Source: an uncultured bacterium (GTDB taxonomy: Bacteria; Hydrothermota; Tepidihabitantia; Tepidihabitantales; DTDR01). From it: a stretch of DNA of 64,000 nucleotides. Of the stretch, positions 16,843-25,803 are shown in pieces. The stretch lies in NCBI GenBank assembly GCA_938040315.1, contig CALHQW010000025.1:1-64000 (forward strand), given 5' to 3'. Made by a program: the position numbers and the translations under genes. The stretch's first letter is position 1; each line of letters begins with the position of its first letter. A model generated the notes under the pieces. The model was not told the DNA's origin, ran no database searches, and was given only the letters and a program-made list of their open reading frames with translations.

Positions 16843-17271
16843 ATGAATGTATCTAAAATAAAAACGATTAGTGAGGCAGATGGAAAGGTATTTTTAGATA
16901 TGACAATCAAATTAGAATATTCGCCAGCCGAAGCCTTAGTTATCCAAGAGGCATTAAGAAATCTTCCGGAAAATATCAAGAGTAATGAGACATTAGAAAT
17001 TATCACTAATGAGCGAATGACCCAAATGCATTTTACTGTTGATACTAAAGAGATTTCGGAAACTACAATTAACCAATTAGTTAATTCTTGGTTGACGGAA
17101 TTGAATATTTCTTTAGAGGAGAAAAAGCATTTATTACCTTTGATGGATGAGATATTAAAACTTAAAAAAGAAATCAACGAAATAAGCAAACGGATTAAAA
17201 ATTTAGAAGATGAAAATTTGTTGATTAAAGAGGCATTAATTAAGAAAAAAATTATTAAAGAAGAATTTTAA
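16843..17271 (+). CDS. Uncharacterised protein with C-terminal coiled coil
   Basis: 142 residues, not recognised. The first 95 residues look like a compact alpha/beta domain (VFLDMTIKLEYSPAEALVI, LEIITNERMTQMHFTV). The C-terminal 45 are a heptad-type coiled coil (LKKEINEISKRIKNLEDEN) ending in a basic tail. There is no signal peptide or membrane segment, so it is cytoplasmic. A GGGAGGAATT Shine-Dalgarno precedes the ATG. The strong promoter, 5' hairpin and stand-alone position suggest an abundant protein under its own control; that is inference. Confidence 0.7.
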   Translation: MNVSKIKTISEADGKVFLDMTIKLEYSPAEALVIQEALRNLPENIKSNETLEIITNERMTQMHFTVDTKEISETTINQLVNSWLTELNISLEEKKHLLPLMDEILKLKKEINEISKRIKNLEDENLLIKEALIKKKIIKEEF

Positions 17272-17282
17272 TTTCCATCTAT

Positions 17283-17310
17283 TTGACTTATCTTTTAGAA
17301 ATTATATAAT
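17283..17310 (+). promoter_or_regulatory. exbB operon promoter, leaderless type
   Basis: TTGACT (17283-17288), a 16-nt spacer and TATAAT (17305-17310). The GTG start codon begins 6 nt after the -10 box, so the mRNA probably begins at or next to the start codon. Confidence 0.75.
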
Positions 17311-17316
17311 AATTTA

Positions 17317-17907
17317 GTGATAAATCTTTTTTTAAATTTAGGTTTTTTTGCTAAAATTATTGTTTTTATTCTTATTCTTTTTTCCATTATTTCTTGGGGA
17401 ATAATTTTTTCTAAATTGCGTCTTTTTAGAAGATTAAAAAAAGAGAACGAAGAGATAAGAAGAAAATTATATTATTTTAAAAATTTGGATGAGTTGAGGG
17501 GGTATTATAATTTTAAAGAAAAAAATTATTTCTCTTTATTAATTTCGGCTTTGGAAGGAGGAAAAAGGGATTATCAAATAAAAGAAACTATAGATGATTT
17601 AGTTGATAAAGCCGGTAAGAATTTGCCCTTTTTAGCCACCGCTAGCAGTGTCTCACCCTTTTTAGGTTTATTAGGAACGGTTTGGGGAATTACCAAAGTT
17701 TTTTTTGATGTTAAGGATTTACCAATGATAACATTACAAGCAATTGCTCCCGGCATGGCAGATGCTTTAATTACAACTATCGCCGGACTTTTAGTTGCTA
17801 TTCCGGCGGTTGTTTCTTATAATTATTTTATAATAAAATTAGAAGAGTTTAGAAAAAATTTAGAGAAGATAACAGATTATTTAATGGAGATAAGAAATAA
17901 AAAATGA
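17317..17907 (+). CDS. exbB: MotA/TolQ/ExbB-type proton channel protein
   Basis: 196 residues from a GTG start. There are three membrane helices: about 9-28, a second in VSPFLGLLGTVWGITKVFF, and a third in IAPGMADALITTIAGLLVAIPAVVS after the ADALITT motif. The family signature GLLGTVWGI is present. With ExbD and TonB encoded next, it should use the proton gradient to energise outer-membrane transport or envelope integrity. Whether it is functionally ExbB or TolQ cannot be decided. It overlaps the next gene by 4 bp (ATGA). Confidence 0.9.
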   Translation: MINLFLNLGFFAKIIVFILILFSIISWGIIFSKLRLFRRLKKENEEIRRKLYYFKNLDELRGYYNFKEKNYFSLLISALEGGKRDYQIKETIDDLVDKAGKNLPFLATASSVSPFLGLLGTVWGITKVFFDVKDLPMITLQAIAPGMADALITTIAGLLVAIPAVVSYNYFIIKLEEFRKNLEKITDYLMEIRNKK

Positions 17908-18314
17908 GAAATATTTATCAAAAATTAATCGCCTTTATTAATATAACCTCTTTAGCAGATATTTCTATTACTTTGATGATCATCTTTTTGATCGCCGGGA
18001 TTACTGCTGCTTTTTCTCGGGTCGGTCTTTCTGTGAGATTACCTCAAAGTGCCTATTTACGACCCCAAATAAAAGAAGGAATTTTGATAACAATAAATGA
18101 AAAGGGAAAAATATTTGTTGAAGAAGAAGAGGTAGATAAAAAAGATTTAATTAAAACAATTTATAAATATATGGAAAAAATGGGAAGTGACCGAGTTTAT
18201 TTACAAGCGGATAAAGATTTACCTTATGGTCAAATTATTGAAATTTTAGGAGAGATTAAGAATGCCGGTATTGGGGATATTGGACTTTTAGCAACCCAAG
18301 TTAAAAAGCGATAA
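17904..18314 (+). CDS. exbD: ExbD/TolR-family protein
   Basis: 136 residues. One N-terminal membrane helix (about 15-36) carries the conserved acidic residue in SLADISITLMIIFLI, thought to take part in proton flow. The periplasmic domain follows the ExbD/TolR pattern: VRLPQSA, then ILITINEKGKIFVEEEEV and RVYLQADKDLPYGQIIEIL. It lies between exbB and the tonB-like gene with 4-bp overlap and 1-bp spacing, which fits a three-gene energy-transduction operon. Confidence 0.9.
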   Translation: MRNIYQKLIAFINITSLADISITLMIIFLIAGITAAFSRVGLSVRLPQSAYLRPQIKEGILITINEKGKIFVEEEEVDKKDLIKTIYKYMEKMGSDRVYLQADKDLPYGQIIEILGEIKNAGIGDIGLLATQVKKR

Positions 18315-18315
18315 A

Positions 18316-18909
18316 ATGGATGGCAATTTTAAAGGTTATTTTTACTCCTTTCTTTTCCATTTCTTTTTTTTTGTTCTTTTTTCCTTAATGCCAACATTCA
18401 AAAAAACGAAAAATATCGAATATCCGATAGTTTTTGAAGTGAGTATTGCATCAAAGATTAGCGAGGAGAAAATTGAAAAAAAGAGCGATATAGCAATTCA
18501 AAAAGAAGGAATAAAAGAAATAAAGAAGAAGGAAGAAAAAAAAGATACTTTTAAAGCGAAAAGTGGCGAAAAGAAGGAAGGGATAATAAAATCAAAAAAT
18601 GGCGTTAGTTTAAAAACAGAAGGTGGCGTTGTTTCATCGTTTTATTTAAACATTGTTTTGAATAAAATTGCAGAAAATTGGTATAATCCTTATCAGAATA
18701 CCAATTTAAATTTAAGGGCCCTTATCTTTTTTAAAATTACTCGGGATGGAAAAATTGAAGAAGTAAAGGTAGAAAAAAGTTCAGGGAAGGAAGACTATGA
18801 TGAATATTGTAAGCGAGCAGTGTTGTTAACTAAAAATTTACCACCACTGCCTGATGAGTTTAAAGCCGACATGTTAAAAATTCATTTAGAATTTGAATAT
18901 AAACCTTAA
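18316..18909 (+). CDS. tonB: TonB/TolA-type energy transducer
   Basis: 197 residues. A single N-terminal membrane helix (about 8-26, with LFHFFFFVLFSLMP) precedes a charged Lys/Glu-rich linker (about 45-100) that could span the periplasm. The C-terminal domain (about 110-197) follows the TonB/TolA fold: NWYNPYQNTNLNLRALIFF, then ITRDGKIEEVKVEKSSG and AVLLTKNLPPLPDEF. It works with the ExbB and ExbD proteins encoded upstream. No TonB-dependent receptor is obvious in the window. dnaE starts 4 bp after its stop, which may reflect simple packing. Confidence 0.85.
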   Translation: MDGNFKGYFYSFLFHFFFFVLFSLMPTFKKTKNIEYPIVFEVSIASKISEEKIEKKSDIAIQKEGIKEIKKKEEKKDTFKAKSGEKKEGIIKSKNGVSLKTEGGVVSSFYLNIVLNKIAENWYNPYQNTNLNLRALIFFKITRDGKIEEVKVEKSSGKEDYDEYCKRAVLLTKNLPPLPDEFKADMLKIHLEFEYKP

Positions 18910-18913
18910 AATT

Positions 18914-21900
18914 ATGGAATTTGTTCATCTTCATAATCATACTGAATACAGTTTATTAGACGGTGCGAATAAAATTACTAATTTAGTTTTAAAGGCAAAG
19001 AAAGAAAATATGAAAGCCTTGGCCATTACTGATCATGGTAATCTCTTTGGAGCCATTGAATTTTATAATGAATGTCTTAAAGAAGGAATAAAACCAATAA
19101 TCGGTATGGAAACTTATGTGGCAGTTGGCAGACGGGATGAGAAAAAACCTCATCCTACTATCCAAGAATCAAGTTTTCATCTTACTTTATTGGCAATAGA
19201 CTTAGAAGGTTATCATAATCTTTTAAAATTGGCTTCCTACGCTTACTTAGAAGGATTCTATTATAAGCCGAGGGTTGATAAAGAACTTTTAAAGAAGTAT
19301 CATAAAGGGATAATCGCGCTTTCTGGTTGTCAAAAGGGAGAAATAAATTATTATTTAAAAATTGGCGATTATGAGAACGCTAAAAAGGCTCTTTTTGATT
19401 ATTTAGATATTTTTGGTAAAGAAAATTTCTTTTTAGAAATAATGAAAGTTGGTATAGAAAAGGAAGACGAAATAATTTTACAAGTTATTAAGTTAGCAAA
19501 AGATAACAAAGTGAAATTGGTAGCCACTAACGACTGCCATTACTTATCAAAAGAAGATTATTATGTTCATGATATTTTATTATGTATTCAGACCAATAAA
19601 AAAATAACCGACCCTAAAAGATTAAAATTTGAATCAAAGGAACTCTATTTTAAATCTAGAGAAGAAATGTTAGAAGTTTTTAAAGAAGTAGAAGAGGCTT
19701 TAAAAAATACCTGGGAAATTGCTGAAAGAGCCACTCTTTATTTAGATACCTCGGGAAAAAAATTTCATTTGCCAAGATTTCAAAAACCAGAAGATTTTGA
19801 AAATAATTATCAATATTTAATTTATTTAGTAAAGGAAGGATTAAAGAACTTAAAAGAAAAAAATTCAGAAATTAAAAATAATTTTGATAGATATCTCTCT
19901 CGACTTAATTACGAACTATCTTTAATAGAAAAAATTGGCTTTACCGATTATTTTTTAATTGTAAAAGATATTATTGATTTTGCTAAAAAGGAGAATATTC
20001 CAGTTGGTCCCGGAAGAGGCAGTGCGGTTGGTAGTTTAGTTTTATATGCTTTGGGAATTACTAATATTGATCCATTAAAATATGGGCTGATGTTTGAAAG
20101 GTTTATTAACCCAGAAAGGATAACAATGCCGGATATTGATATTGATTTCTCTGATGAAGAAAGAGATAAGGTAATAAATTATTTAAGAAAAAAATATGGA
20201 GAAGAAAACGTTGCACAAATAATTACTTTTGGTCGAATGATGGCAAGAGGTGTAATTAGAGATGTTGGTCGAGTGATGGGAATTCCTTTAGAGGAAGTTG
20301 ATATGATTGCTAAGACTTTACCCGGAAATATAGAATTGACAGAGGCTTATGAAAAGGTATCCGAATTCAGAGAATTAATTAATAGCAAAGAGGAATACAA
20401 AAAACTTTATGAAAACGCTATAAAATTAGAGGGTGTGGCTCGCCATGCTTCTATTCACGCTTCGGGAATTGTAATTGCTCCGGGAAGATTAATTGATTAT
20501 GTACCTTTATATAAAACTCCTGATGGAGATATTTGTACCCAATATGACATGGATTCTTTAGCAGCCGTTGGTCTTTTAAAAATGGATATCTTAGGATTGA
20601 AAACTTTACGAGTAATTGAAGAGACTTATCAGTTGCTCTTAAATAGTGGCAAAGAAATAAAAAGGGAAGTTACCTTTGATGATAAAAAGACTTATGCACT
20701 CTTAGGAGAAGGAAAAACTTTAGGAGTATTCCAATTAGAAAGTGTTGGTATGAGAGAAATTTTAAAAAAATTGAATCCCACAAGTTTGGAAGATTTAATT
20801 GCTGTTTTGGCCCTTTATCGGCCTGGTCCCCTTTTAAGCGGTGATGTTGATAGATTTATAAAAAGAAAAAAAGGAAAGGAAGAAATCACCTATCCCCATC
20901 CTTTGTTAGAAGAAGTGTTAAAAGAGACTTATGGAATGATTCTTTATCAAGAGCAGGTTATGCAAATTGCTGCTAAGATTGCCGATTTTACTTTAGGAGA
21001 GGCTGATATTCTAAGAAGAGCAATGGGTAAAAAAATCCCCGAATTGATGACTGAAATGAAAGAGAGATTTATTTTAAAAGCAAAGAATAAAGGAATTAAT
21101 GAAGAAGAAGCTGCGCAAATTTTTGAATTACTTATTCCCTTTGCTGGTTATGGTTTTAATAAATCTCATGCTGCCGGTTATGCTTATTTAAGTTATTTAA
21201 CAGCCTATTTAAAAGCTAATTATCCAAAAGAATTTCTTTGCGCCACATTGACCAGCGAAATAAATTCTCCGGAAAAGATTGAAGAGATTATTAAAGAGGC
21301 AAAATCTTTTGGTATTGAAATTCTTCCGCCAGATATTAACAAAAGTTATTATGAATTTGTTATTGAAGAGTCCGGTATTCGTTATGGCTTAGGAGCTTTA
21401 AAGGGAATTGGCAAAAGTTTTTGCGACGCCTTAGTAAAAGAAAGGAAAAGAAGGGAATTTAGTTCTTTTGAGGATTTCCTTACGCGGACAAAATCCTTTG
21501 GTAATAAAAAAGCTTATGAAGTCTTAATTAAAGCGGGTTGTTTTGACTGTTTTAATATAAAAAGAGAAGTGTTGTTAGCAAGATTGCCGGAATATCAAAA
21601 AGGTAATAAAGAAAAAATAGAAGTTTTGCAATTCTCTTTGTTTGAAGATAAAAAGAAAAAGTTAATGGAAAAGAAGGAGATAAAAGAAACACCCAATTTT
21701 GAATACGAAAAGGAAGTTTTTGGTTTTTATTTTTCCTACCATCCTTTGAAAGAATATCAAGAACTTTATCAAGTAATGGAAATAAAAAATTTCGAGGAAT
21801 TAGAATATTTAGATAAGAACGAAGACTATTATTTTTTAGGAGTCCTTACCGAACGAAAAACAAAATATGATAAAAATGGACGGAATTTTGCTATTTTAGG

Positions 21901-22309
21901 ATTAGAAGATTTAGATAAAAAAATAATCGGTTTTCTTTTTAATGAACTTTATGAAAGAAAATATAAAGATTTGAAAAAAGAAAAAGTTTATTTAATTAAA
22001 GGTAAGGTAAGAAGTAATAAAGAGTTAAGTATTGTGATAAAAGATATTTCTCCAATTGAAAGATTATGGGAAAGTGTTAAAAGGATAAATATTGAATTAA
22101 AAGAAAATGTTGAGTTAAAAAGTATTCCAATTTTAAAAACTATTTTGATGGAACATCCCGGAGAAGCCGAAATAATAATTACTTATTATGAAGAAGGTGA
22201 AAAGAAAATCGGCAAACTTACTAAATTAAAAATAAAACCAAATATTGAACTTCTAAGAAGATTAAAAGAATTACCAATAATAAAAAGTGTAAAATTTCAT
22301 TTTGTTTAA
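18914..22309 (+). CDS. dnaE: DNA polymerase III alpha subunit
   Basis: 1131 residues from ATG at 18914; an upstream in-frame TTG lies inside the tonB-like gene and is rejected. Domain order: PHP domain (about 1-280: HLHNHTEYSLLDGA, ITDHGNLFGAIEFY, TNDCHYLSKED), palm with catalytic MPDIDIDFSDEERD (about 405), fingers (GYGFNKSHAAGYAYLSY), helix-hairpin-helix region and C-terminal OB fold (YYFLGVLTERKTKYDK). It is the replicative polymerase. The metal-binding His/Asp residues of the PHP domain look intact, so in-built proofreading is possible; E. coli has lost these residues. Confidence 0.97.
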   Translation: MEFVHLHNHTEYSLLDGANKITNLVLKAKKENMKALAITDHGNLFGAIEFYNECLKEGIKPIIGMETYVAVGRRDEKKPHPTIQESSFHLTLLAIDLEGYHNLLKLASYAYLEGFYYKPRVDKELLKKYHKGIIALSGCQKGEINYYLKIGDYENAKKALFDYLDIFGKENFFLEIMKVGIEKEDEIILQVIKLAKDNKVKLVATNDCHYLSKEDYYVHDILLCIQTNKKITDPKRLKFESKELYFKSREEMLEVFKEVEEALKNTWEIAERATLYLDTSGKKFHLPRFQKPEDFENNYQYLIYLVKEGLKNLKEKNSEIKNNFDRYLSRLNYELSLIEKIGFTDYFLIVKDIIDFAKKENIPVGPGRGSAVGSLVLYALGITNIDPLKYGLMFERFINPERITMPDIDIDFSDEERDKVINYLRKKYGEENVAQIITFGRMMARGVIRDVGRVMGIPLEEVDMIAKTLPGNIELTEAYEKVSEFRELINSKEEYKKLYENAIKLEGVARHASIHASGIVIAPGRLIDYVPLYKTPDGDICTQYDMDSLAAVGLLKMDILGLKTLRVIEETYQLLLNSGKEIKREVTFDDKKTYALLGEGKTLGVFQLESVGMREILKKLNPTSLEDLIAVLALYRPGPLLSGDVDRFIKRKKGKEEITYPHPLLEEVLKETYGMILYQEQVMQIAAKIADFTLGEADILRRAMGKKIPELMTEMKERFILKAKNKGINEEEAAQIFELLIPFAGYGFNKSHAAGYAYLSYLTAYLKANYPKEFLCATLTSEINSPEKIEEIIKEAKSFGIEILPPDINKSYYEFVIEESGIRYGLGALKGIGKSFCDALVKERKRREFSSFEDFLTRTKSFGNKKAYEVLIKAGCFDCFNIKREVLLARLPEYQKGNKEKIEVLQFSLFEDKKKKLMEKKEIKETPNFEYEKEVFGFYFSYHPLKEYQELYQVMEIKNFEELEYLDKNEDYYFLGVLTERKTKYDKNGRNFAILGLEDLDKKIIGFLFNELYERKYKDLKKEKVYLIKGKVRSNKELSIVIKDISPIERLWESVKRINIELKENVELKSIPILKTILMEHPGEAEIIITYYEEGEKKIGKLTKLKIKPNIELLRRLKELPIIKSVKFHFV

Positions 22310-22338
22310 TAATTTTTAAATAAAAAGACAAAATTCCC

Positions 22339-22367
22339 TTGACAAAAGGATATTTTTTGACTATATT
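22339..22367 (+). promoter_or_regulatory. Probable speD-bpsA promoter
   Basis: TTGACA (22339-22344), a 17-nt spacer and TATATT (22362-22367) give a leader of about 40 nt. A second TTGACT at 22357 has poorer -10 candidates. The leader contains an out-of-frame ATG at 22403. Confidence 0.4.
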
Positions 22368-22415
22368 TATATAGTTATAAATTATAAAAAGGTTAGGTAG
22401 ATATGGATAAGGAAG

Positions 22416-22787
22416 ATGGCCGAGGTGTATATAAAACCAAAAAAGACGGTCCATATTGTGGCCGATTTTTATGGAATAGATGGAAAATTTATTTCTTGTG
22501 TAAAGGAGGTAAGGAAAGTATTAAAGAAAGCGATAGAAAAAGCAAAATTATCAGTAGTGGGTTCAAAATTTTTTCAGTTTGATCCTCACGGGGTAACGGG
22601 CATATTTTTATTAAAAGAATCTCATATTAGTGTCCATACTTGGCCAGAATACGGTTATATCGCTGTTGATATTTTCACCTGTAAAGATGATGGGAGTGCT
22701 TTTATTGCTTATAATTATTTATTAGAAAAATTAAAACCTAAAAAAGTAAAAAAAAGAATAATAATTAGGGAAGTATGGAAAAAATAA
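22416..22787 (+). CDS. speD: S-adenosylmethionine decarboxylase proenzyme (short, class 1B)
   Basis: 123 residues. The proenzyme self-cleaves between Glu68 and Ser69 in LLKESHISVHTWPE; Ser69 becomes the pyruvoyl group, and His74 and Cys89 match the catalytic residues of the Thermotoga enzyme by spacing. It makes decarboxylated SAM, the aminopropyl donor for polyamines. The ATG at 22416 is preceded by AAGGAAG; the ATG at 22403 is in another frame. It overlaps the bpsA-like gene by 13 bp, tying donor synthesis to branched polyamine formation. Confidence 0.95.
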   Translation: MAEVYIKPKKTVHIVADFYGIDGKFISCVKEVRKVLKKAIEKAKLSVVGSKFFQFDPHGVTGIFLLKESHISVHTWPEYGYIAVDIFTCKDDGSAFIAYNYLLEKLKPKKVKKRIIIREVWKK

Positions 22788-23809
22788 TTTCACAAATAAT
22801 TAATTTTATCGGTGAAAAAAAGAGAATTTTATTTCCAGAACTTTTAGAATATTTGGCTGATTATTATCCACTAAAAGAGATAATGAAAACTTTGAACAAA
22901 TTAGCAAAGGATGAGATAATTAGTAATGAAGATTCTTATTTAATTTTAACCAAAAAAGGTAAGGAATTATATTTAAGAACGAGAGCACCTTTTAAAATTA
23001 GTTTTTGTGAAACTTGTTTCGGAAAAAGAATAACTATTAATGAAGATTTTCAGCCAATTTTAGAAAGGTTTAAAGAAATTGTAAAAGAAAGACCTCAACC
23101 AATAGTAGAATATATTCAAGGTTATATGAATGAAGAAGATGTTATAAGAAGAATTATTTTTATGCATTCTTATAATGATTTAAAAGAGAAAGATATTATT
23201 ATTATTGGTGATGACGATTTGTTGAGCATTGCCTTGGCATTAACAAAATTGCCAAAGCGAATTGTGGTATTAGATATTGATGAAAGATTAGTTAAGTTTT
23301 TAGAAGAGACAAATAAAAGATGTAATTTCCCTATTGAAGTTTTTGAATATAATATAAGCGATCCTTTACCCAAAAAATTAAGAAACAAATTTGATGTTTT
23401 TTCTTGTGAACCTTTAGAAACCTATAGTGGTTTAAAATTGTTTATTGGTCGAGGTATAAATGCTTTAAAGAAAAAGGGAGTAGGTTATTTTGGTTTAACA
23501 ATTCAAGAGGCTTCTTATCCTAAATGGCAATATATTCAAAAATTTATAAATCGGTCAAATGGTGTGATTACCGACATAATTAAAGGCTTCTCTTCTTATC
23601 CCGTTAATAGTTATGAAACTTTTAATTGTGAAGAAGTTTTATTAAAAAGATTAAAAATGGTAATTAAACCTTCCCAAAAAGAGATCTCCTGGTATAAATC
23701 CACTTTGATTCGTTTTGAAATTCTTGGTGAAGCAAAAAAATTAATTAAACCAGAAAAGAAATATAAATTAATTTTTAAAGATAAGGAAGAGGATATCACT
23801 ATTCCTTAA
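22775..23809 (+). CDS. bpsA: Branched-chain polyamine synthase (BpsA family)
   Basis: 344 residues. An N-terminal winged-helix-like domain (about 1-70) is followed by a Rossmann-type aminopropyltransferase domain. Motifs are IIIGDDDLLSIALALTKLP, VVLDIDERLVKFL and DVFSCEPLETYSGLKLFIGR with GRGINALKKKG. This matches N4-bis(aminopropyl)spermidine synthase, which adds aminopropyl groups to spermidine. It is known from thermophilic archaea and bacteria, where the products stabilise nucleic acids. Where archaeal BpsA, as I recall it, has a DPPxT-like motif, this protein has CEPLET. No linear spermidine synthase gene is in the window. Confidence 0.88.
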   Translation: MEKIISQIINFIGEKKRILFPELLEYLADYYPLKEIMKTLNKLAKDEIISNEDSYLILTKKGKELYLRTRAPFKISFCETCFGKRITINEDFQPILERFKEIVKERPQPIVEYIQGYMNEEDVIRRIIFMHSYNDLKEKDIIIIGDDDLLSIALALTKLPKRIVVLDIDERLVKFLEETNKRCNFPIEVFEYNISDPLPKKLRNKFDVFSCEPLETYSGLKLFIGRGINALKKKGVGYFGLTIQEASYPKWQYIQKFINRSNGVITDIIKGFSSYPVNSYETFNCEEVLLKRLKMVIKPSQKEISWYKSTLIRFEILGEAKKLIKPEKKYKLIFKDKEEDITIP

Positions 23810-23823
23810 ATTTATTATTTTTA

Positions 23824-23851
23824 TTGACTTTAAAAATTTTTTTATTATAAT
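23824..23851 (+). promoter_or_regulatory. Promoter of the Fur-rubrerythrin operon, leaderless type
   Basis: TTGACT (23824-23829), a 16-nt spacer and TATAAT (23846-23851). The ATG starts 6 nt after the -10 box. The -35 box sits between ATTTTTA (23817-23823) and TAAAAAT (23831-23837), a 7-bp inverted repeat that could serve autoregulation, although such arms are common in this AT-rich DNA. Confidence 0.65.
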
Positions 23852-23857
23852 TTTGTA

Positions 23858-24274
23858 ATGATTACAGATTTGGATAGAATTAAAGAAATTCTTCAAAAAG
23901 CAAAGATTAAACCGACTTATTTAAGAATGCGCCTTTTAAAATATTTATTAGAGAAGAAAGAGCACCCAACCGGTAAAATGATTTATCAAGTATTAAAGAA
24001 AGAATTACCAACGATTTCTTTAACTTCAATTTATAATAATTTAGAACTTTTTGCTCAAAAGGGTTTAGTAAAAATTATTTTACTCGATCCGAAGGAAATA
24101 AGATTTAATGGTAAAAAGGGTCACCATCATTTTTTTTGTGAGAAATGTCAAAGGATAATTGATTTGACGATTAATTGTCCTTTAATTAAAAAGAAGAAAA
24201 TTTATGGCCATTTAATAAAAGATTGGGATGGTTATTTTTTTGGAATTTGTAAAGATTGTCAAAAAGATGGATAA
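23858..24274 (+). CDS. Fur/PerR-family transcriptional regulator
   Basis: 138 residues. The winged-helix domain occupies about 1-85 (LKKELPTISLTSIYNNLELF is the recognition region). The metal-binding domain carries GHHHFFCEKCQRI and a second [11 protein letters not shown] pair, so four cysteines probably hold structural zinc. It heads an operon with rubrerythrin, peroxiredoxin and PDO, so a peroxide-sensing PerR role is likelier than iron sensing; that is inference from context. It may also control the ferritin-SOD promoter. Its gene overlaps the next by 8 bp. Confidence 0.9.
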   Translation: MITDLDRIKEILQKAKIKPTYLRMRLLKYLLEKKEHPTGKMIYQVLKKELPTISLTSIYNNLELFAQKGLVKIILLDPKEIRFNGKKGHHHFFCEKCQRIIDLTINCPLIKKKKIYGHLIKDWDGYFFGICKDCQKDG

Positions 24275-24545
24275 AAATCTATTAGAAAAAATAAAAGAAG
24301 AATTTAATTCCTTACGTAAACCGGAGTGTTATGCCGAAATAAAAGAAATTGGTGAGGATTACCTGGTGTTAGAATTTTTTGGAACAAAGATTAATTCGGC
24401 TTGTTGTTTTGATGAGAATTTTATTGATTATCAATACTATTTAAAAGATTTTGGTAATTTAGAATTTTTAATTGATGAGATAAAAAGAGAAGGAGATAAA
24501 TTTATTGTAAAATATATTAAAAAGGAGGAAAAATGCGATCAATAA
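24267..24545 (+). CDS. Small uncharacterised protein in the oxidative-stress operon
   Basis: 92 residues from ATG at 24267, which overlaps the regulator stop; an in-frame ATG at 24228 lies deeper in the regulator gene and is less likely. Not recognised. It is a small alpha/beta protein with three cysteines in two spots, RKPECYAEI and [14 protein letters not shown], which might bind metal or act in redox chemistry. It overlaps rubrerythrin by 13 bp, so it is embedded between the regulator and the peroxide-removing enzymes. Confidence 0.65.
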   Translation: MDKNLLEKIKEEFNSLRKPECYAEIKEIGEDYLVLEFFGTKINSACCFDENFIDYQYYLKDFGNLEFLIDEIKREGDKFIVKYIKKEEKCDQ

Positions 24546-25108
24546 AAGGAACAAAGACAGAGAGAAATTTATTAATTGCTTTTGCTGGTGAAAGTCAGGC
24601 AAGGAATCGTTATACCTTTTTTAGTGAACAGGCAAAAAAGGAAGGTTATCATCAAATTGCCGAAATATTTTTAGAAACAGCGGAGAATGAAAAAGAGCAT
24701 GCTCAGAGATTATTTGGTTTTTTAGAAGGTGGTTCGGTAGAAATTATTAGTTCTTTTCCAGCGGGTAAAATTGGTACTACGGAGGAGAATTTAAAAGCAG
24801 CGGCAGAAGGTGAGAATTATGAATATACTCAAATGTATCCGAGTTTTGCTAAAATTGCTGAAGAGGAGGGGTTTAATGAAATTGCTATTGTTTTGAGGGC
24901 GATTGCAGTGGCTGAACGACAGCATGAAAAAAGATACCTTGCTCTTTTAGAAAATTTAAAAAAGGATAAGGTATTTAAAAAAGATAAAGAAGTAATTTGG
25001 AAATGTCGGAGATGTGGGTACCTTCATATTGGCAAAGAGGCACCCAATATTTGTCCTTCTTGTGGTTATTCTAAAAATTATTTTGAATTATTATGTGAAA
25101 ATTGGTAA
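24533..25108 (+). CDS. rbr: Rubrerythrin
   Basis: 191 residues. The N-terminal diiron four-helix bundle has typical motifs: [36 protein letters not shown], and later [19 protein letters not shown] and [11 protein letters not shown]. The C-terminal rubredoxin-like domain has CRRCGYLH and CPSCGY, binding a single iron. It reduces hydrogen peroxide in anaerobes, using electrons from rubredoxin or similar carriers. AAGGAGG precedes the ATG. It is the third gene of the regulator-led operon and is followed by peroxiredoxin. Confidence 0.97.
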   Translation: MRSIKGTKTERNLLIAFAGESQARNRYTFFSEQAKKEGYHQIAEIFLETAENEKEHAQRLFGFLEGGSVEIISSFPAGKIGTTEENLKAAAEGENYEYTQMYPSFAKIAEEEGFNEIAIVLRAIAVAERQHEKRYLALLENLKKDKVFKKDKEVIWKCRRCGYLHIGKEAPNICPSCGYSKNYFELLCENW

Positions 25109-25129
25109 AATATTAAAAAGGAGGAGAAA

Positions 25130-25801
25130 ATGAATAAGGAAGAAAAAAAAGGTATTCCCCTTTTAGGGGAGGATTTTCCCGAAATAAATGTTTTAACAAC
25201 TCATGGTTTAATCAGTTTACCCCAAGCCTACAAAGGAAAATGGTTTGTATTATTCAGTCATCCTGCTGATTTTACACCAGTTTGTACTACTGAATTTTAT
25301 GCCTTTCAAGTTCGGTATCCACAATTTCGGAAATTAAATTGTGAACTCATTGGATTAAGTGTTGACCAAGTTTTTTCCCATATCAAATGGACAGAATGGA
25401 TAAAAGAAAAACTAAATGTTGAAATTGAGTTTCCAATAATTGCTGATACTGGGGAGGTAGCAGAAAAACTGGGTTTAATCCATCCGAAAAAAGGAACAAA
25501 TACAGTAAGAGCAGTTTTTGTTGTTGATCCAGAAGGAAAGATTAGAGTAATTTTATATTATCCGCAAGAATTGGGAAGAAATATTGATGAAATATTAAGA
25601 ATTATTGAAGGTATTCAAATTAGTGATAAAAATAAGGTTGCCTTGCCTGCGAATTGGCCCAATAATGAATTGATAAAAGATAAAGTAATAATCCCCCCGG
25701 CAACCTATATTAAATTGGCAAAGGAGCGTTTAGAAAAAGCCAAGAGCGGTGAATTCGAATGTTATGATTGGTGGTTTTGTTATAAAAAATTAGAAAGATA
25801 A
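25130..25801 (+). CDS. Peroxiredoxin (Prx6-like, long form)
   Basis: 223 residues. The peroxidatic Cys52 lies in [13 protein letters not shown], followed by the conserved [17 protein letters not shown] and the extended C-terminal domain ([20 protein letters not shown]) of archaeal/thermophile Prx6-type enzymes. Further cysteines near the C-terminus ([13 protein letters not shown]) could form the resolving disulfide. It reduces hydroperoxides in the cytoplasm. AAGGAGG precedes the ATG. The PDO encoded 2 bp later is a good candidate for its reductant, fed by thioredoxin reductase; that chain is inference. Confidence 0.93.
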   Translation: MNKEEKKGIPLLGEDFPEINVLTTHGLISLPQAYKGKWFVLFSHPADFTPVCTTEFYAFQVRYPQFRKLNCELIGLSVDQVFSHIKWTEWIKEKLNVEIEFPIIADTGEVAEKLGLIHPKKGTNTVRAVFVVDPEGKIRVILYYPQELGRNIDEILRIIEGIQISDKNKVALPANWPNNELIKDKVIIPPATYIKLAKERLEKAKSGEFECYDWWFCYKKLER

Positions 25802-25803
25802 AA

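Noticed and set aside
18893-18913. TTG start for dnaE upstream of the ATG
   Set aside because: It lies inside the tonB-like gene and adds seven residues before the conserved MEFVHLHNHTEYS start.
22403-22415. ATG at 22403 as the speD start
   Set aside because: It is out of frame with the conserved SpeD sequence; the ATG at 22416 is in frame and has AAGGAAG upstream.
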